Source: Bacillus weihaiensis
GTDB lineage: Bacteria > Bacillota > Bacilli > Bacillales > Bacillaceae
Assembly: GCF_001889165.1 (NCBI RefSeq)
Contig: NZ_CP016020.1
Span: forward strand, 3,198,501-3,262,500
Direction of reading: 5' to 3'
DNA length: 64,000 nucleotides
The position numbers were made by a program, and so were the translations under genes. Positions 38,325 to 47,481 of the stretch are shown in pieces. The notes under the pieces are model-generated. The model ran no database searches. It was not told the DNA's origin and saw only the letters and a list, made by a program, of their open reading frames with translations. Positions within the stretch are counted from its first letter, which is position 1. Every line of letters starts with the position of its first letter.

Positions 38325-38828
38325 TTATATGTATAACACCATATGTTCCTCAGCCCAATACCGGTCACCTAATTTCAATGCCCTTTCCTCCAACCCATAG
38401 ACTTTAAATCCCATAGTTGAATATAAACGTTTAGCTCTATCATTATCGGAAACTACAGTTAGATGCAGTTGTTCAATTTGGAATGATCTGGCTTTTAAGA
38501 TTATCTCTTCCAACAATCTCTTTCCGATTCCAAGACCCCGCCCACTCTCTGAAACATACATGGCTAAAATATTTGCTTTATGTTTTATTTTAGTTTGTCG
38601 TCCAAGTTGCAAGGTCCCAATGCCAAGTAAATCACCCTTATTATTAAAGGCCCCATAAGTAAGTCTATTTTCACACATTAATTCTTCCCTATATATGTCA
38701 ATGATATTTTCCTTATCTACCACTTCTTCATAAGTCATTAGAAAAGCTTCTGGCTGATGTCTTAATGCTTCTAATCGTAATTCGCCATATTCTTTTGCAT
38801 CTAATGGTGTTAATAATTTAATATACAT
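38325..38828 (-). CDS. GNAT-family N-acetyltransferase
   Basis: A 167-residue acetyltransferase. The acetyl-CoA motif A appears as MYVSESGRGLGIGKRLLEEI (about 91-110), followed by the B-strand LHLTVVSDNDRAKRLYSTMGF, the standard GNAT ending. The start is the ATG nine bases behind GAGGAG; longer frames lack a ribosome site. The substrate cannot be predicted; small-molecule amine or protein N-terminus are both possible. Confidence 0.88.
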   Translation of the reverse strand: MYIKLLTPLDAKEYGELRLEALRHQPEAFLMTYEEVVDKENIIDIYREELMCENRLTYGAFNNKGDLLGIGTLQLGRQTKIKHKANILAMYVSESGRGLGIGKRLLEEIILKARSFQIEQLHLTVVSDNDRAKRLYSTMGFKVYGLEERALKLGDRYWAEEHMVLYI

Positions 38829-39054
38829 TATTTGCATTCTCCTCTTTCCTTCCAAGATATGCTTGCTCATGATCCTAAACACTATTTATGTATTAAGGCA
38901 GTTTCTTGGATCAATTTCAACTAATTTATAGTGCGATAATTATCTCCATCCGTACCAATAAAGTCCGTAATAACTAAAAAATACATTGAATAGTAAATAC
39001 TATTTTAGGTGAAAATACCCTTATTATGATGTAGTTTCCATATCGGAGGTTGAA

Positions 39055-39519
39055 ATGAAAGAGAAAATTAAAATGTATTTGTTACTTATTTTGCCTTGGT
39101 TATCTATTCATAAGCTTGGGAGAAAATCCTTTCTGCGCTTCCTGCCTACTATCGTTTTTAGTGATTTGGTCATTGCTTTAGTAAGTGAGCTATCCAAGAA
39201 GTTAAAATGGTGGAAGGTAAAATATCCTATTTTCCCTAAGTTAGCAACAGATGTTTCATTTGTTTTTGGTCCTTTTACCATCATTAATCTTTGGATTTTT
39301 AAGTTGACCTTCCAACGATTTTGGTTATATTTAATGAGCAATATTGTCGCGGATTACTTATTTGCTTATCCATTGACTACACTTGCAGAGAAGCTAGGCG
39401 TGTATAAAATGGTGAAAATGAGCAGAAAACAACTTTTCCTGTTAAGTATAACGGTTGCCATTGTAAACTACTTCTATCAAAAATTCCTTGTCGAGCCCCT
39501 TAGAAGAGTACAATCTTGA
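39055..39519 (+). CDS. conserved hypothetical membrane protein
   Basis: A 154-residue protein starting at ATG behind TCGGAGG. Three to four hydrophobic segments are seen (about 5-20, 28-45, 65-100, 127-142), with basic stretches between them (KKLKWWKVKYP). No catalytic motif or family was recognised. It lies alone between minus-strand genes. Confidence 0.65.
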   Translation: MKEKIKMYLLLILPWLSIHKLGRKSFLRFLPTIVFSDLVIALVSELSKKLKWWKVKYPIFPKLATDVSFVFGPFTIINLWIFKLTFQRFWLYLMSNIVADYLFAYPLTTLAEKLGVYKMVKMSRKQLFLLSITVAIVNYFYQKFLVEPLRRVQS

Positions 39520-39672
39520 AACCAGCTTTGAATATAGACTATTGATGAAAGTACCTTTTAATATAAGAGAATAAATACATAAGCTTCTTTAGAAGTAAGA
39601 GTTGGTACGTCTATCATACTTCCTTGTATTTCAATTTATTTGTTAGTTCCTACCTCCTATCTCATGCTAACT

Positions 39673-39697
39673 AAAAAGGACTGTTTAAGCAGTCCTT
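39673..39697 (-). terminator. terminator of the HAD phosphatase gene
   Basis: AAGGACTG and CAGTCCTT pair around a six-base loop; the minus strand continues TTTTTAG. It lies about 25 bases after the stop. Confidence 0.85.
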
Positions 39698-39721
39698 AGT
39701 TGTCTTTTCTCTATTTTCCCT

Positions 39722-40357
39722 TTATTTTTTAAGTAACTCTATAAAAGCTTTGACGTCATGTAATATTTCGTCTGGTTGAACACCAAACGCCAATGTTTGA
39801 TAGTTCGGTAACCACTGCACTCCAATTGTAAGGACATTAGCTTGTTTACCTGCTAAAATATCTGCGTCACTATCTCCTAAAAAAATAGCTTCAGAATTTT
39901 TTATGTTAAGCTGTTCCAATGCCTTGTTCAAGCCTTCTGGATGTGGTTTTGGTATGGTAACATCATCACCAGTAATGATCACATCAAATAAGCCATGCAT
40001 TTTAAGGTAATCTAAAGAGATAAGAAGACTTCTGCTCGCTTTTCCTGTTACAATCCCCAACTTATATCCTTCTTCTTTTAAGAACTGGAGCAAATCATTC
40101 ATCTCCTCATTTTCAAGAACAAGGTCTCCATGTCTTTCACTATACTTCTCATAGTAGTATTCAATTGCTTCTTTATGATTTGAATGCATAAGATTTTCTC
40201 TGATAATTCCAGTCTCTGACGGACCAAACATGGCCTTTATCTCTTCTGGTGTAACTTCTTTGTTGTCAAACTCCCTAAATACAGCTTGAAAGGCATAAAA
40301 ACAAACTGGTAACGTATCAGCAAGCGTTCCATCAAAATCAAAAATAATCGCTTTCAT
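39722..40357 (-). CDS. HAD-family phosphatase
   Basis: A 211-residue phosphatase of the PGP/Gph-like HAD group. Motif I is DFDGTLADT (7-15) with the nucleophilic aspartate, motif II GIVTGKAS, and motif IV FLGDSDADILAGKQA near 166. A helical cap lies after motif I. The start is the ATG eight bases behind AAGGAT. The substrate is unknown. The upstream DUF2332 gene is 73 bases away and may share a transcript. Confidence 0.88.
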   Translation of the reverse strand: MKAIIFDFDGTLADTLPVCFYAFQAVFREFDNKEVTPEEIKAMFGPSETGIIRENLMHSNHKEAIEYYYEKYSERHGDLVLENEEMNDLLQFLKEEGYKLGIVTGKASRSLLISLDYLKMHGLFDVIITGDDVTIPKPHPEGLNKALEQLNIKNSEAIFLGDSDADILAGKQANVLTIGVQWLPNYQTLAFGVQPDEILHDVKAFIELLKK

Positions 40358-40430
40358 ATTTACACATCCTTTATCAAAATCTGAAAAACTAAATTGAGAC
40401 ACTTTTTCTCTGTCCATTAATAATGGTTTT

Positions 40431-41456
40431 CTATTTTATATTCCACTCAAACCATCTGCCATGACCATCAGCTTCTCCAATTATTTCTTTATAGTCTACA
40501 CCATCAATAAAATAATCAAGGTGAAGTTTTCTATCCCACATATTATTATAAAGGTGAAAAACATCCCTGTTTTCCCCCATTTTCTGAATCTTCTCAATGA
40601 GAATACGCTTAGATTTTTCAGGAATTTGATTCGCAACATGGGTATGAAATATGCCGATCAGCGTTTCATCTGGTACTCCTTTCATAACGTCTTTAAGAAG
40701 GGCAACTCCATCACCTTCTAAAAGCTCCACAGGATTCTCTTTAAAACAAATGACAGCACTCTCAAATAATTCTAATCTCTCTTTGTGTTCTGGCCAAATT
40801 AATGATTTTAGCCATAGATAATCTTCCTTATTTCGTACATCACTTATATGTAAGTCTAATCCAACCTTTGAAGCTACTGGAGGAAATTCTTTCAGTAATA
40901 TAGGAGTCTCTACTCCTCTCATTTCAGATGTTATATGCAATATGGAATGTTGATCACCGTATATTTCATTCGTACCATAGGAATAACTATACTTGTCCCA
41001 TAAAAGTTGAAGGCCTGCACTAGTTCCAATTTCTATTAAAGCTAATGGCTTTTTAACTTTGTTATACATATAACAAAAGCTTGGGTATAAGTAAGCACAA
41101 CGCCTAACTTCATTCGTCTGGACTAGCTTACTTTGTAGTATTGTTGTAACCTCACGTCTATACTGTCTACAAAATTCTTTAAAATAAATAAAGGATCCAT
41201 CCACATCTAGTGGATCCTCAACAACACTTGGGTAATATTGACTTAATACGTGTTCTCTTCCATTAAGCAATAAATAATGAACTGCACCAAATAATAAGTT
41301 TGGGACTGGTTGGCCTTCTTTAGCATGTAAACATAAATCAAGCAATTCATTATCTTCAGCGATATTGAGCGATAAATATTCATATAATTTACTGGAATCT
41401 TTACATTCTATATGAGCAAAATTTCTAAATGTTTGAGATAAGTGAGCTTGGTCCAT
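40431..41456 (-). CDS. DUF2332-family protein
   Basis: A 341-residue protein of the DUF2332 family, whose members look like Rossmann-fold, methyltransferase-like proteins of unknown function. Recognisable parts are AHIECKDSSKLYEYLSLNIA at 13-32, YPSFCYMYNK near 130, and ALIEIGTSAGLQLLWDKYSY near 141-160, a glycine-rich strand-loop resembling SAM binding. It starts at ATG behind GGAGG. No function is claimed. Confidence 0.8.
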   Translation of the reverse strand: MDQAHLSQTFRNFAHIECKDSSKLYEYLSLNIAEDNELLDLCLHAKEGQPVPNLLFGAVHYLLLNGREHVLSQYYPSVVEDPLDVDGSFIYFKEFCRQYRREVTTILQSKLVQTNEVRRCAYLYPSFCYMYNKVKKPLALIEIGTSAGLQLLWDKYSYSYGTNEIYGDQHSILHITSEMRGVETPILLKEFPPVASKVGLDLHISDVRNKEDYLWLKSLIWPEHKERLELFESAVICFKENPVELLEGDGVALLKDVMKGVPDETLIGIFHTHVANQIPEKSKRILIEKIQKMGENRDVFHLYNNMWDRKLHLDYFIDGVDYKEIIGEADGHGRWFEWNIK

Positions 41457-41642
41457 ATCGTTGCCTCCTCTGTAAGAAACGAAAGCAAGTTTATATTGCT
41501 TTTATCAGAAATTTACTTTTAGACTCCGATGCTACTTCTTCCTACTATATTCTTCTATGCAACCTATTACTTGTTTAGGAAAAACGTTATTTACCTTATG
41601 ACATGCTACTATATATAAAAGCACACATCACATTTTCCTACC

Positions 41643-42389
41643 CTAAATAAATCTCCCACAGCTTAATTCGTTGAATTTCCCCCTTTTCTCTTCAAGAGTA
41701 GCTACAAATTGATCAGATTCATGGATATAGACATGAACTTTATTAACCTGTTTTTTAAGTCCAAAATACCCTGTAGAATATATAGGTTTATTAAAAGTAA
41801 TTTCATGCTTTAATTCATCCGTGATCCCAAATAAACTAGTTAGCACTCTAGGAAAACTAGTAGCATGAAACACTCCTTTTTCTTGAATGATTTCCCCTTT
41901 ATTCGTGTATGTAAGCTGTGCCTTTTTAATTGAATCAATATCAGCGAGATGGAAAGAAACCTCTCTTCTCCCACCTATTTTTATTTCAACATAATCATCC
42001 ACCAGTCGAATAGGCGTGTTTCTCACCCAATTATAATCACCAATCATGTATAAAATGCTATATATGTGAAGAGCCGAGAAGATGTTAGCATATGATGGAT
42101 CTACTTTTTTTAAGTAAATATGAAATAGGACCATTTCAATCACCTGTTCATGAAGGAGCGCAATAAATAGCCAAAAATAGTTTGAATGTTTGTGAAGCAT
42201 ATATTTGTTTCTTCTTTTAATTTTCCAATTAAAAAAAACATAATATAATATTTTCCATTCTTTCACAATAATAGCAAGTAACGGATTTTTTTCTATTTTC
42301 CCCTGTTTATATTTAACAAATAAATAAACAAAAAATAGAACTAGCAAGAAAAGTATTAGGATGAGAGAAATTACCATTTGCTTATCCAC
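41643..42389 (-). CDS. hypothetical membrane protein
   Basis: A 248-residue protein. One N-terminal transmembrane segment (8-25) is followed by a basic stretch, then further hydrophobic segments around 70-125, and a beta-rich soluble C-terminal half (130-248). It appears to start at GTG behind GGGGG with ten-base spacing. I do not recognise a family; the C-terminal half might be a PH-like or bacterial PH-domain module, which is a guess. Confidence 0.6.
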   Translation of the reverse strand: MDKQMVISLILILFLLVLFFVYLFVKYKQGKIEKNPLLAIIVKEWKILYYVFFNWKIKRRNKYMLHKHSNYFWLFIALLHEQVIEMVLFHIYLKKVDPSYANIFSALHIYSILYMIGDYNWVRNTPIRLVDDYVEIKIGGRREVSFHLADIDSIKKAQLTYTNKGEIIQEKGVFHATSFPRVLTSLFGITDELKHEITFNKPIYSTGYFGLKKQVNKVHVYIHESDQFVATLEEKRGKFNELSCGRFI

Positions 42390-42539
42390 ATTCTTCTATC
42401 CCCCTTCCTATCTAAACTTCTTTAATCTTTTATTTGGAATTAATGGCTCGTTTATTTTTGTTTAAACAAATTAATAAAAGGCTTAAGGTCGACTCACTCT
42501 GGAAACTAGCATATTGTAGTAATCAACTCCACTTTTTGT

Positions 42540-42800
42540 TTAGACAAAGAAAAAGAAGGTTAATATTATTAGTATAAGTATCGAAACACCCCCTCTTATC
42601 CATATCATTTTCTTACTAATTCCTGCTTTTCTTTCCAAATATTCTATATAAATCGATGTTATAATTAGTGCAAATACTACAGTAAGATATCCTTTTGTAT
42701 GATGAATCTCTATAAACATCACACCTCCAAAACCAACTAAAGCTAAACCAAGTGCTCCAAAAACTAAAAAAATCCACGTGTTACATTGAGTTTTTTTCAC
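42540..42800 (-). CDS. small hypothetical membrane protein
   Basis: An 86-residue protein with three hydrophobic segments (about 9-29, 36-52, 65-85) and short polar links. It starts at GTG behind AAAGGAG; an overlapping ATG one base earlier gives ATGTGA and cannot be used. No family is recognised. Confidence 0.6.
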   Translation of the reverse strand: MKKTQCNTWIFLVFGALGLALVGFGGVMFIEIHHTKGYLTVVFALIITSIYIEYLERKAGISKKMIWIRGGVSILILIILTFFFFV

Positions 42801-43351
42801 ATAATAATCTCCTTTTCATTTTCAGATGATCGGACACAAATTACGTTTTTTCTTATATTAACATATATTTCTATTATAGTTTTAAAATGGTTTTTTAAAA
42901 ACTATAATCGTGCTTTTCTTACAGTACTACAACCTATTTTTCTAATTTCAGAATAATGCAGTCATCATTTGATAGAGATCATAACAAAAAGCCTAAACTA
43001 CGTTAGACTTCTACCTTTGACCCACTATATTGAATTTTTAGTTGATTTAAGCAGGTGTTGATTTTTTTTCATAAAAGTGATTACTCACCCAATAATAAAT
43101 CGAATCAAGATTTCTGTTTTATGACAACTGTCTCCATAGCCAACCTCCTACGTTAAAAAACAACACTTAAGATTTTTCTGGTTCTTTAAATACTAACTAA
43201 CGTTTGAGCTATGTTAGAACGAAAAAAAGATCCCCCACAGGAGACCTTGTTAATTTATTAATTTAATTCAGGTAACGGCTCTGCACCGCTTTAGAAGGAA
43301 TATTTACTTAAGTATCTTTAAAGAGATAACCTCCTACCTATCCTCAATTTC
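42801..43351. other. gene-free gap upstream of the small membrane protein
   Basis: No gene is supported. A textbook ribosome site (AGGAGG, 43146-43151) precedes an ATG at 43139 that opens only ten codons. A weak frame before the terminator at 43222-43246 ends in SKAVQSRYLN, suggesting the last remains of a lost gene. Confidence 0.4.
43222..43246 (-). terminator. terminator-like hairpin after the amidase gene
   Basis: GGTCTCC pairs with GGGGGATC (two G-U pairs), followed on the minus strand by seven Ts. It is about 105 bases after the amidase stop. Confidence 0.65.
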
Positions 43352-44818
43352 TTAAAACTTCGGAGCAACTCTATGCTTTGTTGCTTGCTCAAACCCATAA
43401 GCAATTTCGATTAAAACTGGTTCGCTATAAGCAAGACCTGTGAAGGTGATCCCTACTGGCTCCCCATCATTCGCGTAGCCTGCAGGAACGGTAATGGAAG
43501 GATAGCCAGCTACCGCTGGAAGTAACGCACCTATGTTATTAGGAGTGACAATTGCGTCTAGCTTGTGCTCCTTCATCACAGCATCAACACCTCGTCTAGT
43601 TGCCCAGTCATGATCACGTTCAAGTGAGCGTAAATATTCAGCTTCCGTTAAAGTTCCGCTTGTTTTGTCTGAGTCAAGGAAAAGCTTTTGACCATACTTT
43701 AGTGCTTTTTCACCAATCTCATTATTTTTTCGAATGACATCAGAAAGAGTACGAACCTCTAGACTTGGATCAACGTTTTTTAAGTAAGCCTGTAAACCTG
43801 ATTTAAATTCATAAAGTAACACGTTAATATCCCAGTCTTCAGTTGTTGTTTCATATTCAAGTGAATCTACAACAACGGCTCCAAGATCAGTAAGTTTTTG
43901 AATAGCAGTATTTAAAACTTCAACTTGAGAGTCATTTAATTCATCAAAGTAAGTCGCGCGAGCTATCCCTATTCGCTTCCCCTTTACTCCATCCTGCTTC
44001 AAGAAGTGAGTAAAGTCTGTTTCAGATAAAGGATTTGTTAACGTGATTGGATCGTTAGAATCAGTTCCATTTAAGATATTCAATAAAATACTCGCATCTT
44101 CGACCGTTCTTGCCATCGGTCCAGCTGTATCCTGAGTATGTGAAATAGGGATAATCCCCTTTCGACTGATTAGACCAACAGTTGGCTTTATTCCTACAAT
44201 TGAGTTTTGACTTGATGGACTTAGTATCGATCCGCACGTTTCCGTACCTACGGCAACCGCTGCTAAATTCGCAGCTATAGCCGCTCCTGAACCTGCTGAC
44301 GAACCTCCTACAATGAAATCTGTACCATATGGATTTAAGGTTTGTCCACCTCTTGAACTGTATCCTGTCGGCATATCCTCTGCAATAAAGTTAGCCCATT
44401 CTGTTAAGTTCGTTTTCCCTAAAATAATCGCACCGGCTTCTCTTACTTGCTTTGCAACAGTTGCGTCTTCCTGAGCATATGAATCCGCTAATACTAGTGA
44501 ACCTGCACTAGTATGCATGTGATCCCCAGTATCAATATTATCTTTTATAACAACCGGTATTCCATGCAAAGGACCTCTAGCCCCCTTTGTTTGTCGTTCG
44601 TAATCCAATGCTTGTGCAATTTGTAATGCTTCCGGATTGATTTCTATAATAGAGTTGATACTTGGTCCAGATTGATCAATCTCCGCAATCCTCGCCATAT
44701 ACATCAAGACCAGTTCCTTAGAAGTAATTTCGTTCTTGTCTAACTTATTTTGAAGATCAGTGATTGTTGCCTCAACTAACCAATCGTTCTTTTGATTGTT
44801 TAAACCGCTATGTTCCAT
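43352..44818 (-). CDS. amidase-signature family hydrolase
   Basis: A 488-residue amidase with the Ser-cisSer-Lys triad: lysine in GIPVVIKDNIDTGD near residue 90, and the serine region GGSSAGSGAAIAANLAAVAV near 172-191. It resembles stand-alone amidases more than GatA: there is no gatC or gatB beside it. The substrate is unknown; family members hydrolyse small amides or peptide amides. It starts at ATG behind GGGGG. A 21-bp repeat array lies upstream. Confidence 0.9.
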   Translation of the reverse strand: MEHSGLNNQKNDWLVEATITDLQNKLDKNEITSKELVLMYMARIAEIDQSGPSINSIIEINPEALQIAQALDYERQTKGARGPLHGIPVVIKDNIDTGDHMHTSAGSLVLADSYAQEDATVAKQVREAGAIILGKTNLTEWANFIAEDMPTGYSSRGGQTLNPYGTDFIVGGSSAGSGAAIAANLAAVAVGTETCGSILSPSSQNSIVGIKPTVGLISRKGIIPISHTQDTAGPMARTVEDASILLNILNGTDSNDPITLTNPLSETDFTHFLKQDGVKGKRIGIARATYFDELNDSQVEVLNTAIQKLTDLGAVVVDSLEYETTTEDWDINVLLYEFKSGLQAYLKNVDPSLEVRTLSDVIRKNNEIGEKALKYGQKLFLDSDKTSGTLTEAEYLRSLERDHDWATRRGVDAVMKEHKLDAIVTPNNIGALLPAVAGYPSITVPAGYANDGEPVGITFTGLAYSEPVLIEIAYGFEQATKHRVAPKF

Positions 44819-44952
44819 TCCAGTAACCCCCTACTATGTAGAAAAATAATGCATAACAACTATTGTTCATTCATTTACTTAAAGAATACAATATTTCGTG
44901 ATACGAAGGAAGTAAGAATGTATCATTTAGGGTGGGAATTGCGTCAAAATTA

Positions 44953-45057
44953 TCAATTAACCGTTTTTCATTAAAAGCTGGACGATTCTTGTTCAAAGTT
45001 AGACGTTTTCCCTCTAGAGTTGGGCAATTCCATCCCAAAGTTAGAAGATTCCTCTTC
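44953..45057. repeat. 21-bp tandem repeat array 3 (AAAGTTRGACG units)
   Basis: Five 21-base units start at 44953, 44974, 44995, 45016 and 45037. The consensus is close to AAAGTTAGACGATTC with a variable tail, different from arrays 1 and 2 although the period is the same. A 94-codon minus-strand frame crosses it with heptads such as GKRLTLN and NEKRLID; it has no ribosome site and is treated as a by-product of the repeats. Confidence 0.82.
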
Positions 45058-45171
45058 TTCATAAGCACCCATGAAAGAGGTTCACACCTTGAATTTGGAC
45101 AGGGTTCCCTTGTTTGAGAGCAAATGACCCTTCCTTTAATCTTTCGTCTGACCAATTTCCTAATAAAATAA

Positions 45172-45204
45172 GAAAAGCAATGGAACTTTCCTCCATTGCT
45201 TTTC
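45172..45204 (-). terminator. terminator of hemEH
   Basis: A 13-bp perfect stem (GAAAAGCAATGGA and its complement) with a seven-base loop is followed on the minus strand by TTATTTT. Confidence 0.92.
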
Positions 45205-45217
45205 CCTACTAACTGAA

Positions 45218-46165
45218 TTATTGATTTTCGCCATTTAGATGCTTCATGACAACTGTTGCAAGAGTATCGATGAACTCAGGCTTTGCATTTGGCATCTCTG
45301 GGCGGAAGTAGCTTGCGCCTAGTTCGTCTGTAATGACTTTGCATTCGTAGTCGTTATCATAGAGTACCTCTAAGTGGTCGGCTACGAAGCCTACTGGGAT
45401 GTAGACGAACGTACGGTAGCCTTCTTCAAACAAGTCTCTTGTTAAGTCTTGTACATCAGGTCCTAACCATGGCTCTGGCGTGTTTCCTGCACTTTGCCAG
45501 CCTGTTACATAGTTTTTGATGCCTGCCGCTTCTGCGATTAAGTCAGCTGTTTCTTTTAATTGATTAGGATATGGATCACCATTTGCGATGATTTTTTCTG
45601 GTAGACTATGAGCTGATACGACGAGGACAGCTGCCTGTTTCTCTTCGTCTGTCATTTTCGCATAAGTATCTTTTAGTTGAGTTGCCCAATAATCAATAAA
45701 TTTAGGCTCTTGGTACCAGCTTTCTACAGAAGTAATTGTTAAGCCTCCAAGCTTCTCTGCTTCTTCTTTTGCACGTCCATTATAGGATTTCACACTGAAT
45801 GTTGAGAAATGAGGAGCTAGTACAATACTTACTGCCTCCGTGATGCCGTCTTCATGCATTTGTTTCACTGCATCTTCAACAAAAGGTTCAATGTGCTTTA
45901 ATCCTAGGTACATTTTAAATTCGATTTCATCTTGACTTTCATTAAGATGCTTTTCTAAGCTCTTTGCCTGATCTAGCGTGATTTTCGCTAATGGTGAAAT
46001 TCCTCCGATTGCTTCATAGCGATCCTTTAGGTCTTGAAGCATTTCAGGAGCTGGTTTCCGACCGTGACGGATATGTGTGTAGTAAGGTTCAATATCTTCT
46101 TCTTTATATGGCGTACCATAAGCCATAACTAATAGGCCCATTTTTTTCTTGCTCACATTATTCAC
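45218..46165 (-). CDS. hemH: ferrochelatase (coproporphyrin type)
   Basis: HemH/CpfC inserts ferrous iron into the porphyrin; in Firmicutes the substrate is coproporphyrin III. Visible are [20 protein letters not shown] at the N-terminus, [15 protein letters not shown] near 168-182, the metal-site histidine in [11 protein letters not shown] near 205, and [16 protein letters not shown] with the second ligand Glu near 285. Length 315 is normal. It follows hemE after 103 bases. A terminator comes directly after, so hemY, which normally follows in B. subtilis, is not here. Confidence 0.95.
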   Translation of the reverse strand: MNNVSKKKMGLLVMAYGTPYKEEDIEPYYTHIRHGRKPAPEMLQDLKDRYEAIGGISPLAKITLDQAKSLEKHLNESQDEIEFKMYLGLKHIEPFVEDAVKQMHEDGITEAVSIVLAPHFSTFSVKSYNGRAKEEAEKLGGLTITSVESWYQEPKFIDYWATQLKDTYAKMTDEEKQAAVLVVSAHSLPEKIIANGDPYPNQLKETADLIAEAAGIKNYVTGWQSAGNTPEPWLGPDVQDLTRDLFEEGYRTFVYIPVGFVADHLEVLYDNDYECKVITDELGASYFRPEMPNAKPEFIDTLATVVMKHLNGENQ

Positions 46166-46268
46166 CTCTAATTTATTTCATCGTCGCTTTATTTTCTCAT
46201 GCATGTTCCATTCTATCCATTTTGAATGCGTTCATAACTAGCAACCGTTTTCATTAGGTGCTACTCGT

Positions 46269-47318
46269 TCAACTTTTCACTTTTCTAGAATAGTCATGAA
46301 CAAATGCTGTTAATTGTTTTAATGATTCAGGATTTACTTGTGGGAATACACCATGTCCTAAATTAAAGATATAGCCACCGCCCTGGTTGATTCCTTGATC
46401 TAGAATTGCTTTTGCTCTTTCTTCAATCACTTCCCATGGCGATAATAAGATAGCTGGGTCTAGATTTCCTTGCAGAGTTTTGGTTAAGCCCATTGCACGA
46501 GCTTCTTCAATTGGAAGTCTCCAGTCAAGACCAACTACGTCTAGTGATAGATCATGCCATTCTTTAGCAAGGTGACTAGCACCAACACCGAACATGATTA
46601 AAGGAACATTGTCTTCTTTTAGTTCAGAGAAGATTCGTTCCATCGTTGGCTTAATATAATAACGATAATCCGCTACGTTTAAAGCACCTACCCAAGAATC
46701 AAATACTTGAATTGCTTTAGCACCAGCTTTGATTTGTGCTTTTACGTAGACAATAGCCATATCTGCTAATTTATCCATAAGCGCAAACCAGGCTTTTGGT
46801 TCAGAATACATAAATGCTTTCGTTTTGTTATAGTTTTTTGAAGGACCGCCTTCAATCATGTAGCTAGCTAATGTAAAAGGAGCTCCAGTAAAGCCAATAA
46901 GAGGAACCTCTAATTGCTCTTGAGTTAGTAGCTTAATTGTGTCTAATACATATGGGACATCACTCTCAGGATCAATCTCCCCTAGTTTTTCAACATCACT
47001 TAAAGATTGAATTGGTTTATCAATTACAGGGCCAATTCCTGACTTGATCTCTACATCTACTCCAATTGCAGGAAGGGGTGTCATGATATCTTTATACAGA
47101 ATGGCAGCGTCTACTCCATATTGCTCAACAGGTAATCGAGTAACATAAGCGCACAGCTCTGGCTGATGAGTAATTTCAAAAAGACTGTATTTTTCTTTTA
47201 TTGCACGATACTCAGGTTGTGATCTTCCAGCCTGCCTCATGTACCATACAGGTACATAGTCCGTTTTTTCTCCTCTACACGCTTTTAAAAACGTGTCATT
47301 GATTTTTTTCTCCGCCAT
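46269..47318 (-). CDS. hemE: uroporphyrinogen decarboxylase
   Basis: HemE decarboxylates the four acetate groups of uroporphyrinogen III to coproporphyrinogen III. The signature [16 protein letters not shown] is near residue 23, and [17 protein letters not shown] near 140. FDSWVGAL and GNLDPAILL are also typical. Length 349 is normal. It leads the hemEH unit, with a sigma-A promoter at 47396-47424. The reading LPEL-type overlap with neighbours is absent; pbpF is upstream on the same strand. Confidence 0.96.
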   Translation of the reverse strand: MAEKKINDTFLKACRGEKTDYVPVWYMRQAGRSQPEYRAIKEKYSLFEITHQPELCAYVTRLPVEQYGVDAAILYKDIMTPLPAIGVDVEIKSGIGPVIDKPIQSLSDVEKLGEIDPESDVPYVLDTIKLLTQEQLEVPLIGFTGAPFTLASYMIEGGPSKNYNKTKAFMYSEPKAWFALMDKLADMAIVYVKAQIKAGAKAIQVFDSWVGALNVADYRYYIKPTMERIFSELKEDNVPLIMFGVGASHLAKEWHDLSLDVVGLDWRLPIEEARAMGLTKTLQGNLDPAILLSPWEVIEERAKAILDQGINQGGGYIFNLGHGVFPQVNPESLKQLTAFVHDYSRKVKS

Positions 47319-47370
47319 TCAAAAAAGTCCACCTTTCATATGTAGGAAGGGGCTTCCCCCTTTTATTAAA

Positions 47371-47424
47371 TAATAGTTATTACAATCTAATACTTATTCT
47401 ATATTAATCCTTCTTCCTTTTCAA
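47371..47424 (-). promoter_or_regulatory. promoter of hemEH with downstream palindrome
   Basis: On the minus strand TTGAAA (47419-47424) and TAGAAT (47396-47401) are 17 bases apart. A short palindrome TAATA-AC-TATTA (47371-47382) lies just downstream of the expected start. It does not fit the PerR or Fur consensus well. Confidence 0.6.
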
Positions 47425-47481
47425 CTATAACGGTTAAATATCTTGTTGTATAGATTGGATTTGCAAATGTCAAAAAATAGC

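Noticed and set aside
43117-43151. Mini-gene behind a perfect AGGAGG
   Set aside because: The frame from ATG 43139 closes after ten codons and reading on needs a frameshift; no recognisable product results.
43352-44818. GatA subunit of the tRNA amidotransferase
   Set aside because: No gatC or gatB is adjacent and the sequence looks like a stand-alone amidase.
44871-45155. 94-codon minus-strand frame with heptad-like repeats
   Set aside because: It exists because the 21-base repeat keeps one frame open; there is no ribosome site and the composition is unlike a folded protein.
47371-47390. PerR or Fur box near the hemE promoter
   Set aside because: The palindrome TAATA-AC-TATTA is too short and does not match the 7-1-7 pattern.
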